The notes under the pieces are model-generated. The model worked only from the letters and a program-made list of their open reading frames with translations. It did not search any database and was not told the DNA's origin. Shown piece after piece: positions 13,201 through 19,442 of a stretch of DNA of 64,000 nucleotides. Source of the DNA: Vibrio sp. 10N.261.45.E2 (lineage in GTDB: Bacteria > Pseudomonadota > Gammaproteobacteria > Enterobacterales > Vibrionaceae); contig NZ_MCZZ01000159.1 of the NCBI RefSeq assembly GCF_002875705.1, positions 21,799-85,798 of the forward strand, in the 5' to 3' direction. Each line of letters begins with the position of its first letter. Within the stretch, counting starts at the first letter, position 1. The position numbers and the translations under genes are program-made.

Positions 13201-13497
13201 GAACAACCTGCTGAGATAGCACCAGCAACCGGGGCTGCGGCGTATTTAGATGCATTAGGTATTTCACCTAATGCAGGGACTGGAGAGACGCCACAGCAAC
13301 CTCTACCGGATGATATTGATATTGTGTTAACCCAAGCAGACCAACTCGCTACTGACCACGATTTATCAACAGGGCTCGATTTATCCGATGCGCTTTCGCA
13401 AGACGATCATCAGCATATGGTGAAACATGATGATGAACAAGACAATATAGAGCACCATCATGTAGCGGATTTACCTGATATCGATCCAAATAGCTAG
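1240..13497 (+). CDS. Giant VCBS/Ig-like repeat surface protein (adhesin-like), 4085 residues
   Basis: This is a very large repetitive extracellular protein. The ATG at 1240 is preferred to the one at 1231 because GGA sits 8 nt before it, whereas 1231 leaves no room for a ribosome-binding site. The first 50 residues are Lys/Asn-rich. A hydrophobic patch ending in HASA then looks like a signal-peptidase site after an extended N-region. The body is mostly VCBS/cadherin-like modules of about 100 residues. Their terminal motif (GTNDAPV and variants) occurs about 18 times, often preceded by ADGTTHDxxxTIxG. Bacterial Ig-like modules with DTGTDxTDLITNDG occupy the middle (about residues 1950-2120 and 2950-3100). 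The C-terminus has a Pro-rich hinge (APPPPGP) and an acidic His-rich tail ending DLPDIDPNS. No RTX nonapeptides (GGxGxDxUx) are seen. It faces an HlyD/ABC operon that may export it (inference). Adhesion or biofilm function is inferred. Confidence 0.9.
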   Translation: MANKKNVEANKKNTETKNKKSNELEQKKPTQKKKLRLHSHLKVNIPLFQSLMMILPSLAKHASAEDVDNSGGAKDLVTANNGKEKDVIDDHTKANSSEITHQEAQTSDSDVNSTLNASHAPHGSNSHLVPSHHLSTLSHPQIHYVPSVSMPTISSGSNGQPSHSNVPTTPTLPVTNDKPVLNHISSQTVNEGDPKITGQITSTDIDHGDTATYSSPLTQPGFTLNTDGTYTVDPTDPSFEHLAVGEHQTLIIPVIATDNNGGNSVSQNLVIRIDGTNDKPIVSSWAQLPDGVEDKTVIIKESDLLTQATDVDTSDTLTVTHLQAEHGTIVDNKDGTYTYSPDKDYNGEVRLTYRVEDGHGGQVDTQARFNLAAVGDTAKIGGQDTATLEEFGDRTSAFSDMTDHSPDHHHANESKLFNQILSVSGHLTITDPDLGEAEFQWKPTVNGQYGHLSIWDNGNWVYEVSAGNSAAGRAIDKLGQGEELTDTMTVYSKDGTPHDIVITIHGDNDRPYCSSEVILNAGTEDTRQNLTVADLLQNSVDVDHNDAGLLTIANLHADHGSIAINKDGSFSFTPDKDYNGPVLFTYDVKDAHGGVTRTHATTNLAAVGDAAIITGDDKADVHEDSKGNQTQYGASAGGYGYDLTVKGKLDIVDPDQGEDNFPQGHGSSTWYTGDHGGQLIIGAKGSWTYNINNAAPSIQRLGQGESMVDTVQVHSADGTTHNIAITIHGTNDAPVLAAQTHSVTEDGSVLKGTMIATDVDHGDKQIFSISNAVDGLTFNANGSYSFDPSNAAYQHLANGQTQTLTIPVTVTDSAGATDTQNLAITITGTNDASVLANGLASATVTEDQTSSANQLSSSWQNLAITDVDSTAEAAIVQIEVNGVLHQVPADFAMSLQGDHGTFHTTHGTDGHDKWRYTADNTHSEIQGLKDGQSLTDSITLITADGTRIPITATIQGADDHVIIDTPNAVTASLGTAIEDTNTSISGMLAAHDVDTDDSVHFEVQNTAGSYGTLSVSQDGSWHYDLDPAKANPLNPWDNVPEVFNVVAVSSDGSKATQRIQVNVQGTSDAAIINGVDKGSIIEDQHIGSSSLHTIAVSGLLTVTDPDAGQDHFQFSQFGEQAMHDPFGGSLHITPQGDWGYSVSNSALQHIHEGDTDNVVYRVQSADGTSHLIIITVTGTNDAPVLTAQTQSVIEDGSALKGQMQATDVDDNTHLTFEIATPVDGLTFNADGSYTFDPSNASYQHLGAGQDQTITIPVTVKDEVNATSTQNLTIIVHGTNDGAIISGDTSGASKEDTSLSVVGHAIVAQGQLTVSDVDTGEATFPFQQGASVQGYGKFLVAPSGRWSYSTNNDDTRIQALGEGETLTDTFKLHSADGTEQTITVTIEGTNDVPTVSSAVALTAGTEDVAQTITTAQLLANATDVDTSDVLSIANLAVNHGTFTGPDSSGNIHFIPEPNYNGTVTFTYDVTDTHNGSVHTTATTDLSAVGDAAVITGPDLDITEDVNVDTMGRAITVHGQLNIVDPDTGESHFDPNIVQGTNGPQVGYTSTHGAKVLMDPDGSYSYIIDNDSKTVQQLAEGESLVDTVTIKSADGTTHDINVTIHGTNDAPVLGVTQTTHATGTLTETDVDTSDTHQFSVTQGTGHFGTLTVDSQTGAYTYTPNGSVVGMQYNSLLGHYVGEEIFEVKVVDNHGAESSKFMTFGTQGFVSAPAGTGTGPVIVTTTAPVIGTTPPPVFGATPAASNAVTLDLASSSDSGNSQTDNLTNDTTPTIDGHTDIPFSQVTIYDGSQNAIGHGTSDASGNFSITVSTIGDGVHHLSAYALDPSAVVPTISSNLDITVDTQADIGVHMVQTPTGGHIDALQLYMGQDVTATSIQLVDEHGNHVTIDPTVHMTPRASSSHPDHNYVTYNNIDVSTLSGTVHVEVEGIDTAGNTVQDHSGSYTVEVLSAISVSLTHDTGTDTTDLITNDGSLSISGQNNGTSLQYSTDGGHHWLSSFTPSQGLNTVEVRQISVAGGTSTTASLTFTLDNQTSAPTVLLTTDSGTDSTDSITNVGGITATVTEQGATLEYSNDGGKTWSATEPTPVEGTNTVLVHQTDVAGNVSPSATISYTLDTQISATDDHGTATEDQGPTATSGNVLTNDDTGSTVVSTDVVGNYGTYHFKADGSYTYELDNSKVQDLAQGQTHDDHVQYEITDGVGNITHATLTTTITGTNDAALITGVDQGFVNEDTAPTMSTHLRVSDVDAGEEHFQAGTLTGKYGSAVLQSDGSLTYTLDNSMPAVQALGSSDHIQDVVTVTSTDGTTHDVTVTIQGTNDAAHISGVDHGSVYEDTSPVVSTHLRVSDVDAGEDHFQAGTLSGSYGSAVLKSDGSLTYTLDNSISTVQALGAGESLPDVVKVTSADGTTHDVTITIHGTNDAPVLGVTQTTSSTGTLTETDVDTSDTHTFSVVQGAGQFGTLSVDPQTGAYTYTPGGAVQGMHYDSHQGHYVGDDTFEIKVVDNNGGESSKFITFTAQGVVSTPTGGGTTPTVTTSVPSPALVTSTAPVTGANPTASNAVTLDLASSSDSGNSQTDNLTNDTTPTIDGHTNIPFSKVTIYDGSQNAIGHGTSDASGNFSITVSTMGDGVHHLTASALDPSAATPTISPDLDITVDTSIDKTSVDLQAGSYSGISDSDDLTNVDTPILTGVAQANAAISITDETGAVVATTRADSQGNYQVATQPLNEGSHTLTVTATDNAGNVATASQPINIDLTAPALARVDLGSGQPSVVSLTGTTSLDTASVDIVIKHNVNQSAIEIQHIQAHLDGKGGYSVDSTQLPDGPYTAYITATDKAGNVAPVVMDRFGVDTHANAPTISFESTGTDAVYNAAEVAHGHAGTITATVHIPSDAQEGHELTINGVSHILTAADKSHGSFTVDVEVVPGSTVTAFVTDEYGNVSATVSETAAVADTVVSALTVALTHDTGTNGSDLITNDGSLTVTGQETGAHVEYSADGGQTWTNTFTPQTGPNTVEVRQTDSAGNVSTPAGFTFILDNQVSPPLVRLSHDTGSSQSDLVTNDGSLTVAPTEANAVIEYSIDNGQHWSRNFAPTEGVNNVQVRQTDGAGNVSPSAIISYTLDTTAPTVASGATGQTVEDTTTSASGTLVATNAEHIIWQANAPQTGTYGTLSFDEHTATWTYQLDHSKADSLTAHENRGETFTVTGADAAGNVIHQTITVNVQGTDDLPVISSSQLGDVIEAGGANLGIAQISGDLSASDVDASGTFHWSVVNGTGAYGNLTLDDNGHWQYILDNTKANSLSQGQVETEDFEVEVMSPDGGKTIQHVTVSVHGSLDSPTLTATQESTTFSPVLAEADFTQLQGNQDIELLGYQTTNIVSGGQLDIAAASSQLVSKPTGEGVGVEGAGNSQFDAHISHEINIGETLLLHLNGAARSAIVQLSSFDDVTTLPNSAANDKAHWMAFDDAGKLVGEGDVQPSLIHNGRFEITSTSAFSYIAVQAVDTGTGNSRFYLNSAEANLIQYDTKVNLVGQLSDVSNTDALVFHVSGMSASASFDHGTRESDGSWTITAAQAQDLHLSHAGDLHLHIEAIATDSGETATSSVVDLDVTRQGMKYTTVSGVHKASVTEDNIQDVSEQLHIESNVQGPHTFIAQNVTTASGVFAVTSDGHWTFHVDTQALQTMNVRDVHHETFTVQTNTGESIQVNVDVRGNDDPTILGGSLTAVMNENQTTAATGNISLTDVDTVVNPAEFPDLSRGHGDAGFDYDGTYGTLHVSTDGAWRYTLDATKTEQLQAGEVVHETFDRIIAGSLSHFNQNTLGQVDIEIHGSNNVPIISGATSGSVEEDVTLHASGQLHITDVDTGADGLQSEASFVAFTDQVSDHGYGYFSIDTDGSWHFDLDNTAQKVQGLAAGQHVTDTVTVTTADGSSQVITVDIEGNDDTTLQVNTHPAPPPPGPSQVQHDVPDDVDSFTVDLVEDSSAEAHLDISALQSTDMHNEQPAEIAPATGAAAYLDALGISPNAGTGETPQQPLPDDIDIVLTQADQLATDHDLSTGLDLSDALSQDDHQHMVKHDDEQDNIEHHHVADLPDIDPNS
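6460..6578 (+). repeat. Internal long repeat of the giant gene, copy 1
   Basis: About 119 bp here match 8890-9008 with only two mismatches. The wider paralogous block (roughly 6030-6765 against 8460-9195) is clearly homologous but more diverged. The offset is 2430 bp, exactly 810 codons, so the reading frame is kept. Confidence 0.85.
7900..8490 (+). repeat. Tandem pair of nearly identical VCBS modules
   Basis: Two successive modules carry the same stretch (the segment beginning GTCTACCCATCTCCGCGTG starts at 7941 and again at 8244), an offset of 303 bp or 101 codons. They share long blocks of identical DNA, while the flanking modules are much more diverged. Confidence 0.75.
8890..9008 (+). 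repeat. Internal long repeat of the giant gene, copy 2
   Basis: Partner of the copy at 6460-6578, with the same orientation and frame. The near-identity at DNA level, including third codon positions, points to recent duplication or gene conversion rather than protein-level constraint alone. Confidence 0.85.
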
Positions 13498-13508
13498 ATT
13501 GAAACGAT

Positions 13509-13537
13509 AAAAAAGGAACGCAATGCGTTCCTTTTTT
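13509..13537. terminator. Bidirectional Rho-independent terminator
   Basis: A 12-bp stem (13509-13520 with 13526-13537) encloses a 5-nt CAATG loop. A-runs and T-runs at the ends give a U-tract in either direction. It separates the convergent giant gene and adaptor gene. Confidence 0.9.
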
Positions 13538-13561
13538 ATTTGCTAAGAAAACTCATAAGTA

Positions 13562-14875
13562 TTAACGTTCACCAAACGCGACACTCACGTTGGTGTAAAT
13601 CGGCTTCCATAGATACTGGAATACAGATTTCTCACCAGTGGTGATGTCTACCTCACCTGTCATACCGGGCAAAATAGAAAAGCTTTCTGGGTTATTACGG
13701 AAGTATGGCGTATCAACCGATACCACCACTTCATAATAGATCTCGCCACGTTCGCTTTGACTTGTGGTCGGTGAAATACTTTCCACCTCCCCTTTTAGAG
13801 CTCCAAAGCGGCTGTAATCAAACGCATCTATCTTGATGCGAGTCGGCTGCCCAACACTCACAAAACCAATATCTCTTGGTGACAAACGGGCTTTAAAGTC
13901 GGCTTTCCCACCAACAGGAACAATTTCGACTACCGTACCACCCGGCTGGATAACACCTCCGTTCTGTGTGCTTGGCAGGCTTTGCACTAAGCCTTGCAAT
14001 GGCGACACCAACATAGTGTTTGTCAGTTTTGCTTGGCTTGAACGAACTCTGGCATTCAATGCAGATAAATCTGACACGGCTTTAGAACGATCATCGCTCA
14101 CTTTAGCTTTTGCCTCCGCAAGAAGTTGTATGATTTTTTGACCATTACTGTCAGCTTGTCTAATCAATACCGACTTCTTGCCACGAGCTTCTTCAATTTT
14201 CTGCTCAATACTGGCCAGTTTTTGACGCATTTCAAGCACACGTAAGCGTGAAATATTGCCCGATTTATAACCCTTTTCTAGTATGTTCAACTCTTGCTTA
14301 GTCGCATTCAATTCTTTCTCATAACTCGGCAAGGCCTTTTCTACACTACGAAGCTGCTCTGCAATTTGCTCGCTCTCTTTCTCCAGCACCACACGCTTTT
14401 GGAAATAAAGGGCTTTTTGCGCGTTCAGCTGCGCTTTCTGTTGGCTGACGATCTCTGGGTAATCGACCTCGAATTCAGCAAGATTAGGCTCACGTTGCTC
14501 AAGCAGCGCATTCATACGCTCCACACTAGCTAGAAGCGTCACTTGTTGAGACTTTAACTCTTCAAGAGCGGTACGTTGGAAGGTCGCATCAAACTCAACA
14601 AGAGGCTGACCTTTCTCGACCAGCTGACCTTCTTTAACGAGAATTTGCTTTAACTTACCGCCAATCGCGCTTTGTAATACTTGCTTCTCGCCTTCTGGAA
14701 TTACTGCGCCTTTGGCTTTGGCAATTTCATCCACTTGGGTGACTACAGACCAAGTGGCAAAGCCGATTACACACAAAGCAACTGACCATGTGGCTAATGC
14801 CAATGTACGAGCCGTATTTTGTGATTCAACAAGTTCACCGTAGCGCTTGCCCTTCTCGATAGGTTGTTTAGCCAT
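13562..14875 (-). CDS. HlyD-family type I secretion membrane-fusion adaptor
   Basis: The 437-residue inner-membrane-anchored periplasmic adaptor has one transmembrane helix at about residues 24-45 after a short cytoplasmic tail. A lipoyl-like half follows (GGKLKQILVKEGQLVEKGQPL), then a long Gln/Lys/Glu-rich coiled coil (about 95-270), and a C-terminal beta domain containing PGMTGEVDITTGEKSV, the usual HlyD/LapC ending. The ATG at 14875 is chosen because AAGGAG lies 6 nt upstream and it overlaps the preceding ABC gene by 8 nt (ATGGCTAA). An upstream in-frame start at 14920 would overlap by 53 nt. It is the last gene of a three-gene operon with two ABC half-transporters and bridges them to an outer-membrane channel that is not encoded in this cluster. 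Confidence 0.93.
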   Translation of the reverse strand: MAKQPIEKGKRYGELVESQNTARTLALATWSVALCVIGFATWSVVTQVDEIAKAKGAVIPEGEKQVLQSAIGGKLKQILVKEGQLVEKGQPLVEFDATFQRTALEELKSQQVTLLASVERMNALLEQREPNLAEFEVDYPEIVSQQKAQLNAQKALYFQKRVVLEKESEQIAEQLRSVEKALPSYEKELNATKQELNILEKGYKSGNISRLRVLEMRQKLASIEQKIEEARGKKSVLIRQADSNGQKIIQLLAEAKAKVSDDRSKAVSDLSALNARVRSSQAKLTNTMLVSPLQGLVQSLPSTQNGGVIQPGGTVVEIVPVGGKADFKARLSPRDIGFVSVGQPTRIKIDAFDYSRFGALKGEVESISPTTSQSERGEIYYEVVVSVDTPYFRNNPESFSILPGMTGEVDITTGEKSVFQYLWKPIYTNVSVAFGER

Positions 14876-17036
14876 TCGCGACTCCTTGCTTAGACTCTGA
14901 TTGTTCTTGTGGGGCTGCATCTTGTTGATCTGACGGATCTTGAACTTGAGAAGCTTGAGGTTCTAAAGGCTGTTCAGCCTCTAATGGACCGGCGTAAATC
15001 ACGGCACCTTCATTTAACACCACCACTTTATCGGCAAGTTTGATTAAGTCAGGGTCGTGAGAGGTATAAATCACCGTTGCTTTTCCTTTTTTCGATTGCA
15101 CAAACTCACCAAATATACGCTTAGCGTTTGGATGAGCATCAGGTACAGGGTTATCCATCAAGAACATTGGGTAATCATAGACTAGCGCTTTTGCATCGAT
15201 GAGGATCTGCGCAACACTGCCAGACAACATGTCAAAAAGGCTATCCGGTTGAATACTACTGATGGAGGTATCTAGCCCACCAGATAATGTCTTGAACCAG
15301 CGCTTTCCGCCGACCATTTCAATTGCAGAGATCATTTTCTGATCTTCGACTTTATGCCCGTCGTTTAGCCACTCTCGAATACTCAGCGTAAGCAAATCAG
15401 GATAAGCCGCACGAATGAAACACCAGTGACGGTAGATCTGCGGGTCGTATTGAACGAGGTTAACGCCTTCAAGCTCTACCATACCGTTTTGGATAGGCTG
15501 CAAGCCCGACAGAACTTCGATCAATGTTGATTTACCACTACCTGAAGGGCCAGTAATCGCCACAATTTCTCCGGATTCGATATCAAAACTCACGCCACTC
15601 AAAGCGGGACGACTCTGTTTAGGATAACGCAGGGTCACTTGGTCTAATTTCAAATTAGGCGCTACAACAGGCAACGGGTGATGTTGGTAACTGAACTCGC
15701 GCTCAGATGGCTGAGACAAAATACGATTTACCTGCAATTTGGATTGATTAAAGCTATTAAAACGCATCGCGCTGTTTGCCAACACCTGAGCAGGGCCAGT
15801 CACCTTAGATATCAACATCATTGAAGCAATCAAACTACCGGGGGTCATCACTTGTTCAAAAATAAGTCCTATTCCTAATCCCATCAGGGCGAGTGTCGAA
15901 CCCACACCAATGAAGTAGTAAATCGAAGTGTAACGACTCTGGAGAACCGATTGATTAAAGGTCACTGTTGAAGCAAGAAGATTGGCCTTTTTGAAGCGTT
16001 GAATCCAGTGCTCGGAGAATCCAGCACTGCGAATAAAGGCAAGCTTGGATGACAGCTCATTAGTCATGTTTTGACGATTCGTACCTGCCACCGTCGATTG
16101 CATTGAGCGCTTGCTGCTAGAGCGTATCGAGCGTTTTGCTAGCAAGTAATAAAGGATTAAAGATACCACTGGAACCAGTACCAACCATCCGCCTAAAACA
16201 CCTATCGCAAGGACAAAAATAAGAATGAATGGCAGATCAAACAGCGCATTTCCTAATGGCCCAGATAACACGCCTGAAATACGCTCTGACAGCATCACTT
16301 GGTTTTGCTGACTAGACGAGGCTGTTTGCTGATTTTGAGCATAGCTATTTCGAAGTAGACGCTGCACAAGGGATTGAGAGATTTCACGACTTACTCGGTT
16401 TGAAACTGATGCAAACACTCGGCTACGCAATGTTCTTAACCAACCCATCATCACAAACAACAACGCCGCGCCAATGGCGATACCTTGCAGTTCATGCCCT
16501 GCATCACCACCAATCACATGGTCATAGATCGACATCGTGATGAAAGGAACGGCAAGCGCAAATAAGTTAGTGATAAAACTGACCAAAAGCAATTTAGGAA
16601 TAATGGGGCGAAACGCATGTAGCCGTTCGCCAACCCAATCAGGAGAAGCCTTCTCTAGTGGTGGACCTTCGATAACAATACAAAACTGTGGGATCTGGGT
16701 AACGTCTTCATTGGCATCAAAAGCAATAAACTGTTTCGATTCTATATGACCAGAAACCAACTCATGTTCACCAAGCACCAGTAATACGAGTTTGTGTTCG
16801 CCAACTTCATCTAGGTTGGCAACCAAGCGATAGGGCAATGCAAGCCTATCAAACAGGGCAAACATATCATCAATTGATTCAATGCCGTTCTCATCAACCC
16901 ATTGGCGAGCGAACAATTGGATATTCGCATTAACTTCCAACTCCTTGAGGACGGAAAGACTCTCGGTTTCTAAATGGTTCATCACCTCTTGTCGCCCATC
17001 CGTATCTGCACGGTTGCTAGCATCTAAACGATTCAT
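14868..17036 (-). CDS. Type I secretion ABC half-transporter with degenerate ATPase domain
   Basis: The 722-residue protein has an N-terminal C39-like domain (about 1-135, without an evident catalytic Cys-His pair). An ABC transmembrane domain follows (about 140-420, containing AVPFITMSIYDHVIG, typical of LapB/RtxB-like exporters), then a nucleotide-binding domain (about 465-690) and a Gln/Glu/Ser-rich tail. Walker A is intact (GPSGSGKST, residues 496-504) and the H-loop His is present (TSHDPD). The Q-loop glutamine is missing (RAAYPDLL), the signature reads LSGSVAQ instead of LSGGQ, and the Walker B end reads LMDNP, so Asn629 replaces the catalytic Glu. It could bind ATP but should hydrolyse poorly. 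It overlaps the following adaptor by 8 nt and the preceding ABC gene by 4 nt. Confidence 0.88.
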   Translation of the reverse strand: MNRLDASNRADTDGRQEVMNHLETESLSVLKELEVNANIQLFARQWVDENGIESIDDMFALFDRLALPYRLVANLDEVGEHKLVLLVLGEHELVSGHIESKQFIAFDANEDVTQIPQFCIVIEGPPLEKASPDWVGERLHAFRPIIPKLLLVSFITNLFALAVPFITMSIYDHVIGGDAGHELQGIAIGAALLFVMMGWLRTLRSRVFASVSNRVSREISQSLVQRLLRNSYAQNQQTASSSQQNQVMLSERISGVLSGPLGNALFDLPFILIFVLAIGVLGGWLVLVPVVSLILYYLLAKRSIRSSSKRSMQSTVAGTNRQNMTNELSSKLAFIRSAGFSEHWIQRFKKANLLASTVTFNQSVLQSRYTSIYYFIGVGSTLALMGLGIGLIFEQVMTPGSLIASMMLISKVTGPAQVLANSAMRFNSFNQSKLQVNRILSQPSEREFSYQHHPLPVVAPNLKLDQVTLRYPKQSRPALSGVSFDIESGEIVAITGPSGSGKSTLIEVLSGLQPIQNGMVELEGVNLVQYDPQIYRHWCFIRAAYPDLLTLSIREWLNDGHKVEDQKMISAIEMVGGKRWFKTLSGGLDTSISSIQPDSLFDMLSGSVAQILIDAKALVYDYPMFLMDNPVPDAHPNAKRIFGEFVQSKKGKATVIYTSHDPDLIKLADKVVVLNEGAVIYAGPLEAEQPLEPQASQVQDPSDQQDAAPQEQSESKQGVANG

Positions 17037-18679
17037 ACGACAGCCTCCTGATTGCTCTCACTTTCTTCGGAAATAGCTCGACTTTCCACTGTAATTATTC
17101 GATTAGCTAATTCGCGAAGTTTAGAATGGTAGCTCACCATCAGTATCGTCCGTCCTTCCGCCACTTCTTCTTCCAGAACCTTAGCTAAGTTTCCAAGGGC
17201 ATCTAAATCAAGCGAGGAATCTGGCCTTTCTAACATGATAATGGGTTTATCACTTGCCAGTTGAGTCACTATATTGAGCATTTTCACGTTGCCCATACTC
17301 AGCAGAGACGCACTCGTATGGCCAATTTGTGTCTCTAGTCCATCGGATAATCGAGTGATTTCCTTGGTCAAACCCAAACGCTTAGCATAGTCACTGGCGC
17401 TATGTGTTCTCTCAGGATCAAACCCGCACAAATTGTCCAGAATCGTTCCCGAGACTAACTGCCCTTTTACCCCGCAGTAAGCTGTGGCTTGAGCGACAGA
17501 TGCAATGGAAACGGATTCGCCATTAATGAAGCACTCACCCGCTTTCAGATCATCAATACCTGCAATCGACGACAATAAATGACTGTTGGTATGGCGATCC
17601 TCACTCTCTAACAATACCAACTCACCTTGATTCAGTGTGACATCCGCATGAGAGAGTTCACCGTACCTTTCAACGGTCGCTTGCTTGATTTCCAACGTCT
17701 CAAAGTCAGACAAGTGGCTCTCAGCTTGCTCAGAATCTGAAGACTCCAACAGTGACAAGTCACTCAATTTTTCAATTGCCTGATTCGCGCTGTGTATTGA
17801 ATTAAGCTTGATTCGAACGCCGACCAGAGCGCTTAACGGTGCAACCGCTCTGCCCGATAAGATAGAACAAGCTGCCAACCCGCCGGTGGTCAACTGGCCA
17901 TCCAACACCCACAAGCTCCCCGTGATAACGAGTAAAACGGAAGTCGCTAATGCTGCAAGCTGAATACACTCTTGGGCGAATGCGTTCTGTTCTTCTTCTC
18001 TCGCTTTAGACTGAGAGCGAACATTATTAAGGGCTTTAAACTGGTTGAAGATTCGAGACTCAACGGCCTGACGTTTGATTCCCTGAATGGTTTGGCTCAG
18101 TAAAATCAAAAACGCTTTTCGCTCCTGCTCATCTTGGGAAGCTTCTTCACTTAAGCTTTTCACACGAATAGAAGATAGCCACACAACACCTACAGTAACG
18201 AGCCAAACTGCCAAAGGTATCACCACCAGCTCACCGCCGATGTAAGCCACCAAGCCCAAGAAGATCAATGCAAAAGGTAAATCAATAAAGCCTGCGATCA
18301 CCCCTCCGGAATACCAATCTTTGACTTTTGATACGGAACCTAGCCCCTCTTCTACACCGCCAACACCAATATGGCGAAGATGGCCTGATGATGCCGTTGT
18401 CACTCTTTCAACCAAGGTTTGATAAGTCGCTTTCTCGGTATTGCTGGCCGCGGCAGACAAAAGCCAGGTACGCACAAACCGAATTAATGCTTCCATGGCA
18501 ACAGCCAACGCCGCACCCGCCAACAACAAAGTGGCAGTACCGTAACTTTGGTTAGGTAAAATACGATCGTAAATTTGTAAAACCGTTAACGGAACGGCGA
18601 GAGAGAGAAGATTTATGAGTAAAGAAGGCAGTAGGACTTTTCCTACCACCCCTTTGTTTTTCATTGAACTTGCGGGCAT
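17033..18679 (-). CDS. Second ABC half-transporter with lost Walker A (pseudo-ATPase)
   Basis: The 548-residue protein has a six-helix ABC exporter membrane domain (about 5-290, with SLAVPLTVLQIYDRILP, the classic type I secretion motif) and a C-terminal ATPase-like domain. There the P-loop position reads LESEDRHTNSHLL with no Gly-rich loop or Lys, the signature position reads LLSMGNVKML, and Walker B reads IIMLERPDSSLD, so both catalytic acids are altered. The H-loop His is still visible (VSYHSKL). The ATG at 18679 is chosen for AAGGA 6 nt upstream; a TTG two codons earlier has no properly spaced site. It lacks the C39-like domain. By analogy with the RtxB/RtxE heterodimer of MARTX secretion, the two ABC proteins probably pair, but here neither composite ATP site is canonical. 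Confidence 0.88.
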   Translation of the reverse strand: MPASSMKNKGVVGKVLLPSLLINLLSLAVPLTVLQIYDRILPNQSYGTATLLLAGAALAVAMEALIRFVRTWLLSAAASNTEKATYQTLVERVTTASSGHLRHIGVGGVEEGLGSVSKVKDWYSGGVIAGFIDLPFALIFLGLVAYIGGELVVIPLAVWLVTVGVVWLSSIRVKSLSEEASQDEQERKAFLILLSQTIQGIKRQAVESRIFNQFKALNNVRSQSKAREEEQNAFAQECIQLAALATSVLLVITGSLWVLDGQLTTGGLAACSILSGRAVAPLSALVGVRIKLNSIHSANQAIEKLSDLSLLESSDSEQAESHLSDFETLEIKQATVERYGELSHADVTLNQGELVLLESEDRHTNSHLLSSIAGIDDLKAGECFINGESVSIASVAQATAYCGVKGQLVSGTILDNLCGFDPERTHSASDYAKRLGLTKEITRLSDGLETQIGHTSASLLSMGNVKMLNIVTQLASDKPIIMLERPDSSLDLDALGNLAKVLEEEVAEGRTILMVSYHSKLRELANRIITVESRAISEESESNQEAVV

Positions 18680-18806
18680 ACACAATCCTTATCCATGCTT
18701 ATGAAATAAGATTGGTACACACTATTAGGTTATGCAAGCTAAGAAGCTGATTTAACGTGTTTTTCAGTATAACTATGACACAGATCTTGCTCCGAAAAAT
18801 TACACT

Positions 18807-19442
18807 TTACAAACCGTTGTCGTAATAGGTAATCGCTTGCTTTAACTTTGTAAAATCCGAATCACATAAGTGCTTTCTTAACGATTCAAATTTATTTTCT
18901 GGCCAGTCGTAGATTTTCATCGAAACCAGTTCTTCAATAACGGGCTTATCAAAACGGTACTTAACAACTTTCGCCGGAGAGCCACCAACAATACTGTAAG
19001 GCTCAACGTCTTTTGTAACGACGCTATTCGCCGCCACTACTGCGCCTTCGCCAATGGTCACACCGGGCATCACCATGGCTCGCATACCTAGCCAAACCCC
19101 ATCTTTGATATGAGTATCACCTTTACCGATGTAGGCATCTTCAATCACATCCATAAATGGATACAAAGAGAACCAGTCGACTCGGTGGGTATGGTTACCG
19201 CCCATCAGAATCACCACTTCAGCCCCGATACAAACATAGTCACCGATGTACAGTTCATCGATTTCCCAGCGAGGTTCCCACTGACGACTGACTTCGTCAC
19301 CATGAAGATAACGGACGACTGAACCTTCAAACCCGTTGTCCCAGCAATCGCTGTAGTAACTGTGTTGACCTTTGATATGAATATTGGGGTTGCTGACTAC
19401 TTCATGCAGCAATTCGAATTTAGACCAATGCTTGTTTTGCAT
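18807..19442 (-). CDS. catB: CatB-type xenobiotic/chloramphenicol O-acetyltransferase
   Basis: The 211-residue hexapeptide-repeat acetyltransferase belongs to the XAT family, trimeric left-handed beta-helix enzymes that move acetyl from acetyl-CoA to chloramphenicol or similar hydroxyl acceptors. Visible features are GGNHTHRVDWFSLYPF around residues 81-96, with His84 at the catalytic position. Hexapeptide turns follow (DAYIGKGDTHIKDGVWLG, then GVTIGEGAVVAANSVV), and the conserved C-terminal VGGSPAKVVKYRF is present. Length matches CatB proteins. AGAGG precedes the ATG. It stands alone, separated from the ABC operon by about 125 nt. Whether it gives real antibiotic resistance in its host cannot be told from sequence. 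Confidence 0.92.
   Translation of the reverse strand: MQNKHWSKFELLHEVVSNPNIHIKGQHSYYSDCWDNGFEGSVVRYLHGDEVSRQWEPRWEIDELYIGDYVCIGAEVVILMGGNHTHRVDWFSLYPFMDVIEDAYIGKGDTHIKDGVWLGMRAMVMPGVTIGEGAVVAANSVVTKDVEPYSIVGGSPAKVVKYRFDKPVIEELVSMKIYDWPENKFESLRKHLCDSDFTKLKQAITYYDNGL

Noticed and set aside
1240..13497. Calling the giant protein an RTX toxin or MARTX
   Set aside because: No GGxGxDxUx nonapeptides, no effector, cysteine-protease or RtxC-like elements are seen, only VCBS and Ig-like modules.
18807..19442. catB as part of an integron cassette
   Set aside because: No attC-like site, integrase or cassette neighbours are visible; it looks like a chromosomal Vibrio gene.
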